DNA of 21,503 nt from CAYHIW01 sp964356745 (lineage in GTDB: Bacteria; Patescibacteriota; Microgenomatia; UBA1406; GWC2-37-13): NCBI GenBank assembly GCA_964356745.1, contig CAYHIW010000011.1:1-21503 (forward strand), given 5' to 3'. Shown here in pieces: positions 13,940 through 20,494 of the stretch. The translations under genes and the position numbers were made by a program. Under the pieces are notes generated by a model that worked only from the letters and a program-made list of their open reading frames with translations, ran no database searches and had not been told where the DNA came from. Positions within the stretch are counted from its first letter, which is position 1, and every line of letters begins with the position of its first letter.

Positions 13940-14682
13940 CCAATTTTGAAGAATGATCCGACGAAGAAAGCAAAAAGAGCAGAAACAGTCCCAACCAGTA
14001 CGACCTCTCCAATAGAACGTACAAGCGTATGTTTAGTTACTTTCCATCGAAGTACACCTAAAAGGAGCAGTGCAAACAAGGTGAAAAAACACGAGATGCG
14101 AAATAGACCAGGAAAATCTCTCATGAAAATATAAGGGAAAAGGGGAATAAACCCAAAAAACACAAAGGAAATAAACGTTGCAAGGCCAGTGTAAAGTGGG
14201 TTTTCGCTTCTTGGATCGGGAAGTTCAAGTTCGTAGTTCATCATAAAGTTAACCCAGTAATCTTCGTTTGTTGAGTAGAGCTGAGTCAGTTGCTGCGCGT
14301 CTTTAGTAGAAAATCCACGAGACTCAAGTATGTCTATGGTTTCTGCTTCTTCAAGTGGCTTATTTTTTCTGATTTCATTGAGTTCCTTATTCCATTCTTT
14401 GTGGTAAAGGTCTTTTTCTGAGCGAAGTGATAGAAAATTGGAAAGTCCCATTGAAGCTCCATCTGCAAATAAGTTTGCCATTCCAAAAAGAAGAACTATC
14501 ATAATAGGAAGCGAAGTGATGTTCTGTTGAGCTCCTGCAAAACCCGCTACAACAGCAAATGTTGTTACAATTCCGTCTGATCCACCATAGACGATCTCTT
14601 TAAGATAGGTAGAAAGAGGCGAAAGTTTATGTTCTTCTTCAAGATGCTTAACGAGTTCTGGAGAGATCTTTCTCTGCGTCAT
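13936..14682 (-). CDS. VIT1/CCC1 family Fe/Mn transporter
   Basis: This 248-residue membrane protein belongs to the VIT1/CCC1 (DUF125) family, which moves Fe(II) or Mn(II) out of the cytoplasm by proton exchange. The first-helix signature YGGSDGIVTTFAVVAGFAGA (32-51) and FADGASMGLSNFLSLRSE (72-89) are textbook. The cytoplasmic metal-binding loop with several Glu (about 90-135) follows, then three membrane segments. Upstream it overlaps the small membrane protein by 4 nt (ATGA). Together with the DtxR-MCO-ZIP operon it gives the cell both import and export of metals. Confidence 0.92.
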   Translation of the reverse strand: MTQRKISPELVKHLEEEHKLSPLSTYLKEIVYGGSDGIVTTFAVVAGFAGAQQNITSLPIMIVLLFGMANLFADGASMGLSNFLSLRSEKDLYHKEWNKELNEIRKNKPLEEAETIDILESRGFSTKDAQQLTQLYSTNEDYWVNFMMNYELELPDPRSENPLYTGLATFISFVFFGFIPLFPYIFMRDFPGLFRISCFFTLFALLLLGVLRWKVTKHTLVRSIGEVVLVGTVSALFAFFVGSFFKIG

Positions 14683-15137
14683 TTGTAGTGGCTACGGATT
14701 TGGAAAAGAAAATACCAACCAATGACTGCGTTAATGACCGCACCAAGAAGATTAAGAGAAACAACAGAGCTAATAACAGAGACAAGTGATGCGTAAAAAA
14801 TCAAGTTCCAACCGGATTTCTTTCGTTTGAAAAGACCAGGAAGCGCAAAAGCCTCAAGGACAATTACTGCCAGAATCAATATTGTTCCCAAACCCCAACC
14901 TGCTGCTGTTGAGGGACCGGCAAGAAGGGCGAAAGGTGTAAGTACTGCGCTTAGTCCCAATGCAACCAAAATGATAGGAAGTGTCGTTATAAGAACGATA
15001 AGGGTAATCCAAGGACCAAAGCTTACGATAAAATCTTTGACACCGTCTGGGAGTTGGAACGGGGCTTTCTTAACGAAATATTCGTTAAGGGTATCCTCAA
15101 GTTTTGAAAGTGAATTAGTAAGATCTTTGTTTGCCAT
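14679..15137 (-). CDS. Small membrane protein, about four helices, unknown function
   Basis: This 152-residue protein begins with a charged cytoplasmic segment (about 1-36, including LEDTLNEYFVKKAPFQLP). It then has hydrophobic segments at about 38-70 (two close helices), 80-103, 111-131 and 132-147. No catalytic motif is seen. It is translationally coupled to the VIT transporter downstream, so an accessory role in metal export is possible but unproven. A TACTAT box lies 8 nt before the ATG. Confidence 0.75.
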   Translation of the reverse strand: MANKDLTNSLSKLEDTLNEYFVKKAPFQLPDGVKDFIVSFGPWITLIVLITTLPIILVALGLSAVLTPFALLAGPSTAAGWGLGTILILAVIVLEAFALPGLFKRKKSGWNLIFYASLVSVISSVVSLNLLGAVINAVIGWYFLFQIRSHYK

Positions 15138-15145
15138 TCAAGACA

Positions 15146-15151
15146 ATAGTA
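15146..15151 (-). promoter_or_regulatory. -10 box of the small-membrane-protein/VIT operon
   Basis: The minus strand reads TACTAT, then 8 nt, then the ATG at 15137, so a leader of about 1-2 nt is predicted. Confidence 0.4.
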
Positions 15152-15181
15152 GTTGTCCTTTTTTCTCTTGTCAAGAGCATT

Positions 15182-15187
15182 TATAAT
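15182..15187 (+). promoter_or_regulatory. -10 box of tatD
   Basis: A perfect TATAAT lies 9 nt before the ATG at 15197. It excludes the longer frame that starts at 15131, because that start would lie upstream of the promoter. Confidence 0.5.
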
Positions 15188-15196
15188 TGTTCAGTA

Positions 15197-16054
15197 ATGT
15201 TTGATACGCACTGTCATTTAAATTTTAAACGTCTTGAAAAAGACCTAGACAACGTTATTTCTCAAGCAAATGTGGCTGGTGTAACTCAGATTGTGATACC
15301 AGGAACTGATGTACCAACTTCACAAAAAGCAGTTGAGATAGCGGGGAAATATGAAGGAGTTTATGCGGCGGTTGGGATACACCCGCATCATGTCTTCGAC
15401 ATGATAACTAAAAACGAAAATGGTAAAACGAAAAACTACAACGAAAAGTTAAAAGCTATTTTATTTGAAATTGAAACTTTGATTTTAGAGCGCAAAGTGG
15501 TGGCGGTTGGGGAGGTTGGTATGGATAAGCACGTTTATGAAATGACTAAGTATCCCAGTTATCAAATTTCAGACGAGTTTATTGAACTGCAAAAAGAATT
15601 ATTTAGGGCTCAAATTAAACTTGCCATACAGCACAACAAGAGTCTGATTCTTCATAATAGAGAGGCAAAAAAAGAATTTTTACAGACACTCAGGGAATCG
15701 TGGGATGAGAAACTAAGCGGAAGAACGGTTTTTCATTGTTGTGAACCAGATCCCGAACTGCTGCGGTTTGCAGTAGAGTACGATATTTTCATTGGTGTTG
15801 ACGGCGATGTTACCTACAATCTGGAAAAACAGAGTTTTGTAAAAACGATCCCGATAGAACGATTGGTGCTCGAAACAGACTCCCCATTTTTACTACCAGA
15901 ACCATTGAGATCTCAAAAAAAATATCCCAATCTTCCTCAAAACATTCCTCTTATCGCAGAGTATATTGCAGAAAAAAGAGGAGAGAATATCAAAGATTTT
16001 ATAAATCAAACAACACGAAACGCTGAATCATTCTATAATATTCAAAATGACTAA
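15197..16054 (+). CDS. tatD: TatD family metal-dependent DNase
   Basis: This 285-residue TIM-barrel hydrolase of the TatD family degrades DNA 3' to 5' and is linked to DNA repair and quality control. Metal ligands are visible in the N-terminal FDTHCHLNF (HxH), GEVGMD (Glu), SLILHNRE (His), FHCCEP (His) and LETDSPFLLP (Asp). The start at MFDTHCH is set by the TATAAT box 9 nt upstream and by the family's normal N-terminus. A low-complexity stretch TKNENGKTKNYNEK (about 71-84) is coded by AAC-rich near-heptamers and may be an expanded loop. It overlaps lnt by 8 nt. Confidence 0.92.
   Translation: MFDTHCHLNFKRLEKDLDNVISQANVAGVTQIVIPGTDVPTSQKAVEIAGKYEGVYAAVGIHPHHVFDMITKNENGKTKNYNEKLKAILFEIETLILERKVVAVGEVGMDKHVYEMTKYPSYQISDEFIELQKELFRAQIKLAIQHNKSLILHNREAKKEFLQTLRESWDEKLSGRTVFHCCEPDPELLRFAVEYDIFIGVDGDVTYNLEKQSFVKTIPIERLVLETDSPFLLPEPLRSQKKYPNLPQNIPLIAEYIAEKRGENIKDFINQTTRNAESFYNIQND
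15406..15440 (+). repeat. Weak heptamer periodicity inside tatD
   Basis: AACTAAA, AACGAAA, ATGGTAA, AACGAAA and AACTACA are consecutive 7-mers. One unit is poor, so chance A-rich sequence cannot be excluded. Confidence 0.3.
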
Positions 16055-17495
16055 ACGTTCAAAAGACAGTCTTATCAACGCAGGGCTTTTTCTCCTCATG
16101 TTGGTGCTGTCGATTCTTGGAGGAATTGGTCAAACTTCATACTTTAACTACATTGCTTACGTTCCACTGTTTTTCTTACTTCGAAGACTTGAGCCTGTGG
16201 AAGCTTTAATTTATGGATTTATGTACGGACTTCTTTTGGGGGCGGAACTTCAATTTTGGCTTTCTCATTTCGAAAAATTAGATCCATTCTTAATGGCGAT
16301 GTTTAGTTACGCCATTGTTCTTGCGATTGTTTTTGCCACTGGTTCCTATCTTATGAGAAGGTATGACAAAAATACATTTATTCAAATTTTTGCAGCAGGA
16401 TGGATTCTGTATCTTATGCAGGTTGTTGTCCATTACTTATGGTTTGCAAAAGCGTTTATCAAGATATCCAACATGCAGTCATTTTTTGACTGGGTCTTGC
16501 CGTATCTTGGGACGGGAATAGTAGAGATGCTTTTTGTAAGTTTTGGATGTGCTGTTGGTCTTACTATATATGTATATATTAAGAAGCAATCTCTTGCACC
16601 GGTTTATCCATACCTTGTCTTTTTTGCAATTATGCTCGGTATCGGTATGTATCAAGACGTAGTAGGGCTTCAGCCAAAAAATAACTCAGATACCGTAAAA
16701 GTTGCGGTAATTCAAGGTAATTTTTCGTGGGACTGGGGACAGAGAGTAGAGTATTCTCAGCAAATACTCGATTATTATCTTGATATTACCAATGAAGTTG
16801 CTCAACAAGGAGCGCAGATTGTAGTCTGGCCTGAGTATGCGGTTGCCGCAGATATTATTGATGAGAACAAAAATCTAAATGATCAAATAGTTGAAGCCTC
16901 AAAAAAACTCGACGTTGTGATTGTGCTTGGTTCGCTCGATCGAACAAACGACAAGGTGATTGATACGAAATGGATCGGGTATGACGTTTCTCTGGTTTAC
17001 GATCCAGTTAAAGGAAGATTGAAGCCCTATCGAGCCGTGTATCCCTATTCATCTAACGTTTTACGTGGAACTGAACCGATGATTTTTGAGACAAAATTTG
17101 GTAACTTTCCCGTTCTTTCCTGTTTTGAAATTGCACATCATAAATTCGTCAATGACTATTTTCATCAAGGCAAACAAATTGACTTTGTTATTGCTATTGC
17201 GAACAATCAAGTTTTCCAAGGGACAAATGGTTACTATCGTCTTGAGAGTCACGCCAGACGAATCGCCGGAGAAATCAATCGTTATTTACTATACGTTACT
17301 AATACGGGGCCAACAACAATTCTTAATCATCAAGGACAGACTGCAGCGCGTGTGCCAAACGATCAACAAGGATATCTCTTGTATGATGTTGAGAAAAAAT
17401 CAGGCAACAGTGTTTACTCACAACTTCAAGAAATACTTCCTTTTCTTTTAACCGGAGGAGTTTTTCTCTACGTATTTAAGAAAGCGAAGAAGTAA
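16047..17495 (+). CDS. lnt: Apolipoprotein N-acyltransferase
   Basis: This is a membrane enzyme of 482 residues that N-acylates the lipoprotein Cys. About six to seven membrane segments (about 10-205) precede a nitrilase-fold domain (about 217-445), and one C-terminal helix (463-478) follows. The Glu-Lys-Cys triad is E263 in WPEYA, K326 in GRLKPYR and C359 in LSCFE. The motif ESHARRIAGEINR resembles the family's R(A/S)xE region. It is translated from a start 8 nt inside tatD. Its last 20 bp overlap the convergent glycosyltransferase gene. A polyprenol-sugar acyltransferase or another nitrilase-domain enzyme is a minor alternative. Confidence 0.88.
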   Translation: MTKRSKDSLINAGLFLLMLVLSILGGIGQTSYFNYIAYVPLFFLLRRLEPVEALIYGFMYGLLLGAELQFWLSHFEKLDPFLMAMFSYAIVLAIVFATGSYLMRRYDKNTFIQIFAAGWILYLMQVVVHYLWFAKAFIKISNMQSFFDWVLPYLGTGIVEMLFVSFGCAVGLTIYVYIKKQSLAPVYPYLVFFAIMLGIGMYQDVVGLQPKNNSDTVKVAVIQGNFSWDWGQRVEYSQQILDYYLDITNEVAQQGAQIVVWPEYAVAADIIDENKNLNDQIVEASKKLDVVIVLGSLDRTNDKVIDTKWIGYDVSLVYDPVKGRLKPYRAVYPYSSNVLRGTEPMIFETKFGNFPVLSCFEIAHHKFVNDYFHQGKQIDFVIAIANNQVFQGTNGYYRLESHARRIAGEINRYLLYVTNTGPTTILNHQGQTAARVPNDQQGYLLYDVEKKSGNSVYSQLQEILPFLLTGGVFLYVFKKAKK

Positions 17496-18534
17496 CTTCG
17501 TTCCATTTCTTTTTAAACTGTTCTGGAGAGAATGCTTTTGATCGTTCTTTGGAATCTTTACTGATTGTTTTTCGAATATGGTCATCTTGGTAGTGTTTGA
17601 TACCGTCCGCAATCTCTTTAGGGTCTTCTGCATGTCGAAAAAGAGCATGGTTTTGAGCAATTTCTTGAAACACAGGAGTAATACTTAATACCGATGGCGT
17701 TTGGCAAACTGCCGCTTCAAGATATGAGAATCCAAATCCTTCGTCCCGTGAAACGAGAATGTTTGCAACTGCATTTTGATAAAGCTGGATCAACTCTTCG
17801 TCAGAGACAAATCCAGGAAAAATAAATCGCTTATCATTCTCAACCTCCTTTTTAAATTCGTTAAATTCTTTAAGCCAAGGATGAACGCTTGATGATGAAT
17901 TTTGAAATGCTTTCCCTACAAAGACACAGGTTACGTCGGCGATTTTTACAGCTTTTGCAATGTTTACCAAATTTTTATTCCAGGTAACGTCCCCCACGTA
18001 AACGTAGTATTTAGTACCTGCCTCGCCGACAGGCGGGTTTGGCATTTGGAATTTGGGATTGATTTGGGTTTTGGATTTTGAAATTTGGATTTTGTTCTCA
18101 AAGAATATTTTGGGTAGAGTTGGGTAGATTACTTGTAACTTGTAACTTGTGACTTGTAACTTTCTTTCAATGTTTTTTTTACTCGTATTAGAGTCGGTCA
18201 CGATTGTATCGTAGTGTTTAAGCGCTTGTTTATTTCTCAGGACATTAATTGTTCCACGAATTCCTTTTGGGAAATGAGAAGGGTAGGTAAGAGGAATTAC
18301 GTCATGAATGATAGCGATCTGTTTTTGGGCAATTCGTTTTGTGATAAGTGGCGGTTGAAGCAAATTGAAGAAAGGATTTATAAATACCGATTCAAAAGGA
18401 ATAGTTTTGAGGTCTGAAGTGAAATTAAATTCCGGAAAGTTTTCCTTAAGAATTTGAAGGTATCGTCCAACACCACGAACACGACTTTGCTCATCAGTCG
18501 CCGTCGGATCAAACACAAAAACCTGTTTTCCCAC
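17476..18534 (-). CDS. GT4-like glycosyltransferase with repeat insertions
   Basis: This 352-residue GT-B fold glycosyltransferase probably transfers a sugar from a nucleotide donor to a glycan or glycolipid. The C-terminal donor domain holds YVYVGDVTWNKNL (about 176-188) and the EGFGFSYLEAAV (E-x7-E) signature. The N-terminal half carries IIHDVIPLTYP and VTDSNTSKKNI. Between the two domains lie about 25 extra residues made from repeats: KLQVTSYKLQV (about 125-135) from four 7-bp units, QISKSKTQINPKFQ (about 148-166) from eight 7-bp units, and PPVGEAG (about 166-173) from the 21-bp palindrome. The start is GTG, set by a TACAAT box exactly 6 nt upstream. The donor and acceptor sugars are unknown. 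Confidence 0.85.
   Translation of the reverse strand: MGKQVFVFDPTATDEQSRVRGVGRYLQILKENFPEFNFTSDLKTIPFESVFINPFFNLLQPPLITKRIAQKQIAIIHDVIPLTYPSHFPKGIRGTINVLRNKQALKHYDTIVTDSNTSKKNIERKLQVTSYKLQVIYPTLPKIFFENKIQISKSKTQINPKFQMPNPPVGEAGTKYYVYVGDVTWNKNLVNIAKAVKIADVTCVFVGKAFQNSSSSVHPWLKEFNEFKKEVENDKRFIFPGFVSDEELIQLYQNAVANILVSRDEGFGFSYLEAAVCQTPSVLSITPVFQEIAQNHALFRHAEDPKEIADGIKHYQDDHIRKTISKDSKERSKAFSPEQFKKKWNEVTSSLS
18017..18037. repeat. 21-bp GC-rich palindromic repeat, copy 2 (inside the glycosyltransferase)
   Basis: It matches the rnhA copy (11350-11370) at 20 of 21 bases in the same plus-strand orientation. Because this gene is on the minus strand, it is translated from the other strand as PPVGEAG. 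Confidence 0.8.
18038..18093. repeat. Degenerate heptamer array (8 units) inside the glycosyltransferase
   Basis: The 56-bp stretch divides into 7-bp units: TTTGGCA, TTTGGAA, TTTGGGA, TTGATTT, GGGTTTT, GGATTTT, GAAATTT and GGATTTT. It starts at the base after the palindrome at 18017-18037. Confidence 0.6.
18131..18158. repeat. Heptamer array ACTTGTA x4 inside the glycosyltransferase
   Basis: Four head-to-tail units: ACTTGTA, ACTTGTA, ACTTGTG and ACTTGTA. On the coding strand it reads KLQVTSYKLQ with a 7-residue period. Confidence 0.85.
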
Positions 18535-18540
18535 GCTTAT

Positions 18541-18546
18541 ATTGTA
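18541..18546 (-). promoter_or_regulatory. -10 box of the glycosyltransferase (leaderless type)
   Basis: The minus strand reads TACAAT, then 6 nt, then the GTG start at 18534. The spacing equals that of five other genes in the window and supports the GTG start. Confidence 0.5.
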
Positions 18547-18557
18547 CAGTTATTTGC

Positions 18558-18563
18558 TATACT
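18558..18563 (+). promoter_or_regulatory. Extended -10 box of the 18574 operon
   Basis: TGCTATACT is an extended -10. The ATG follows 10 nt after TATACT (8 nt after the overlapping TACTAT), so a leader of at most about 4 nt is predicted. Confidence 0.5.
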
Positions 18564-18573
18564 ATTTTTTCAA

Positions 18574-19335
18574 ATGAGAATTATTCTGGATGATCAGCAA
18601 GCGCGTCAACTTGTTGAAGAAAATAAATATAAGGTAAACAGTAAGACAAAATTTATAGCTCGATGTATTGATGGACGTTATTTAAATGATGAAAATCTTC
18701 CTGCGCTTGCAATTGCTGGAGCAGACGCTGGAGAGCTCGCCGTATTATTTGCAACAGCGAGATCGTATGCCTTTGAGATCGATAAAGAAAAAACACTCCA
18801 GGTTTTATGCGATGTTGTTGGAGGAGAGAAGAATCTGCGAATGCATACGGATACTCACGGAGATAGAGCAGTTCTTTGTTCGGGGTGTGGTCACATTAAG
18901 TTAATGAAATTAAACCCAACAATATATAGTCTTGAATCTCAGGAAATAGAATTCATTCTTAAAAAATGTGAGAGTGCTTGTAAGAAAGGCGCAGAAGAAA
19001 CCGAGCTTCAAGGAGATCATCAGGAAGGAGCGGTATTAATAGTAAAAGGTAGCTATGGTATTAAGCCGCAATTCGTAAAATCTCAAGTTTTCATTGTTCA
19101 TCAAGGATTAATAAATGAGCGTCATAGAAAATTAGCAGAGATGCTGATTGAATCAAAAGCAGTAACATTACCAGAAAAATGTGACGTTGAGTATTTATAT
19201 TCTGCAATTTCAGAAGTTACCGATAACCATCTTATGGAAACTGCAAGACAACTCGCCAAGGATCTACCCATTTATTCTGTAGATTTTGAGGAGAGCGGAG
19301 ATTTTAAGCTTGAAAAAATAGGACAAGTAGAATAA
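18574..19335 (+). CDS. Uncharacterised protein with carbonic-anhydrase-like CxDxR motif
   Basis: This 253-residue soluble protein is not assigned to a family with confidence. Residues 28-53 read IARCIDGRY...AIAGADAG. This recalls the beta-carbonic anhydrase start, with C31-x-D33-x-R35 as the zinc Cys and the Asp/Arg dyad and a downstream NAG-like AGA. About 60 residues later comes MHTDTHGD (H91, H95) and then C102-S-G-C105-G-H107, where a beta-carbonic anhydrase would have HxxC. The C-terminal half (H149, H176, H184) is unfamiliar. The chosen ATG follows an extended -10; a longer frame from 18454 runs backwards through the divergent gene's promoter and is rejected. The HD nucleotidase gene follows after 17 nt. 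Confidence 0.7.
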   Translation: MRIILDDQQARQLVEENKYKVNSKTKFIARCIDGRYLNDENLPALAIAGADAGELAVLFATARSYAFEIDKEKTLQVLCDVVGGEKNLRMHTDTHGDRAVLCSGCGHIKLMKLNPTIYSLESQEIEFILKKCESACKKGAEETELQGDHQEGAVLIVKGSYGIKPQFVKSQVFIVHQGLINERHRKLAEMLIESKAVTLPEKCDVEYLYSAISEVTDNHLMETARQLAKDLPIYSVDFEESGDFKLEKIGQVE

Positions 19336-19352
19336 AATCCCATGAGGATTTT
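19334..19352 (+). promoter_or_regulatory. Perfect hairpin between two genes, touching stop and start codons
   Basis: AAAATCC (19334-19340) and GGATTTT (19346-19352) flank the loop CATGA. The left arm includes the last two bases of the upstream stop and the right arm ends at the base before the ATG at 19353. The GAGG ribosome-binding element lies partly in the stem. It may control translation or terminate some transcripts. Confidence 0.4.
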
Positions 19353-19952
19353 ATGAAAAAAAAGAATAAGGATTTAGATTTTTTGTATGAGATCGGTAGT
19401 CTTCGTCATTTAAACAGGACATGGACTCAGTTTCTTCGTAACGATGTTGCTAATGTTTCAGAACACATATTCCGTGTTACCTGGATCGCTATTCTTCTTG
19501 CCAAGCATGAAAAAGTTAAAAACGTAGAGAAAATTATCAAGATGGCGCTTGTTCACGATATTAGCGAGAGTCGAACTGGTGATGTTCACTATCTATCTCG
19601 TCAATATAATGCGCGAAATGAAAAGCTGGCAATTAAAGACATTCTTAAGGATTCTGTTCTTGAAAAAGAATATTTAGATCTCTGGCATGAGTATGAGGAT
19701 CGTAAGACAATTGAGGCAAAGATCGTCAAGGACGCAGACAATCTTGATGTAGATATCGAACTTAACGAACAACCACTTATTGACGAGAGACTTCGTAAAA
19801 GCTGGTATAAAATTCGCAACAAAGCAGTCTATAATAATTTCTATACAAAGACCGCAAAACGCATCTGGAAAGAAATTGGCAAATCAAATCCACACAATTG
19901 GCATATCTTAGGGAGAAATAGGTTTAACGCAGGAGACTGGAAGGAGAAATAA
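19353..19952 (+). CDS. HD-domain 5'-deoxynucleotidase (YfbR/HDDC2-like)
   Basis: This 199-residue HD-domain phosphohydrolase most resembles YfbR and HDDC2, which remove phosphate from deoxynucleoside monophosphates. Metal and catalytic residues are H38 (SEHIFR), H68-D69 with E72 (HDISE) and D127 (KDADNLDVD). The N-terminal LRHLNRTWT carries the Arg that YfbR uses near the phosphate. It is followed 2 nt later by dcd and then thyA and folA, so control of the dNMP pool is the likely role. A GAGG ribosome-binding site is seen in a hairpin. Confidence 0.85.
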   Translation: MKKKNKDLDFLYEIGSLRHLNRTWTQFLRNDVANVSEHIFRVTWIAILLAKHEKVKNVEKIIKMALVHDISESRTGDVHYLSRQYNARNEKLAIKDILKDSVLEKEYLDLWHEYEDRKTIEAKIVKDADNLDVDIELNEQPLIDERLRKSWYKIRNKAVYNNFYTKTAKRIWKEIGKSNPHNWHILGRNRFNAGDWKEK

Positions 19953-19954
19953 TT

Positions 19955-20494
19955 ATGGTTATAGGGCCGAAACAACTTTTAAAGTTAGTTAAAAAGCAAA
20001 AATTAGTGACGAATTTGTCAGAAAGAGAGTTGACTAATCCTGAGGGTGCTGGATTTGATCTAAGACTTGACGAAGTTTATACGATTTCAGGGAAATCATT
20101 CCTCGGGGTTACTGAACGTCATACTGCAGACATAAAACTCGTCACAAAATATAACGAAAAAAAAGTAAACAGTATTGTAATTAAACCCGGGGACTTTTAT
20201 CTTATTAAAACGATTGAGGAGGTCAATATGCCTCAAAACTTAACGGCAAGCATTACTCCTCGATCAACAACATATCGAAGTGGGTTGTTTATTCGTACCG
20301 GGAATGTACCCCCTGGTTATTGTGGTGGACTGACGTTTGGACTTAAGAATGAAGGATCGGTTCCCGTCACTATTGAGATGGGAGCTCGTATTGTACATAT
20401 TCAGTTTCATGAAGTTTCAGGTGGAGGCAATATGTATCGTGGACAATGGCAGGGCGGAAGAGTCTCAACCTCTAAAAAAGAAAAGCAAGTATGA
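19955..20494 (+). CDS. dcd: dCTP deaminase (dUTPase superfamily)
   Basis: This 179-residue trimeric dCTP deaminase or bifunctional dCTP deaminase/dUTPase makes dUTP or dUMP. The motifs are GAGFDLRLDEVY, ITPRSTTYRSGLFI (phosphate-binding Arg and Ser), VPPGYCGGLTFGLKN, and VTIEMGARIVHIQF containing the Glu used for deamination. The tail YRGQWQGGRVS matches the C-terminal lid. A pure dUTPase is less likely because of that Glu and the lid. It has one of the few clear Shine-Dalgarno sites in the window (GGAG about 10 nt before ATG). It overlaps thyA by 4 nt. Confidence 0.88.
   Translation: MVIGPKQLLKLVKKQKLVTNLSERELTNPEGAGFDLRLDEVYTISGKSFLGVTERHTADIKLVTKYNEKKVNSIVIKPGDFYLIKTIEEVNMPQNLTASITPRSTTYRSGLFIRTGNVPPGYCGGLTFGLKNEGSVPVTIEMGARIVHIQFHEVSGGGNMYRGQWQGGRVSTSKKEKQV

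Noticed and set aside
15131..15196. Longer tatD frame beginning at 15131
   Set aside because: It begins upstream of the TATAAT box at 15182 and TatD proteins normally start with the FDTHCH strand.
18131..18158. Heptamer array as a CRISPR or toxin-antitoxin iteron
   Set aside because: Units are 7 bp with no spacers, lie inside a coding frame and have no cas, replication or toxin genes nearby.
18454..18573. 40-residue N-terminal extension of the carbonic-anhydrase-like protein
   Set aside because: It runs antisense through the start of the glycosyltransferase and across both promoters; the ATG at 18574 follows an extended -10 box.
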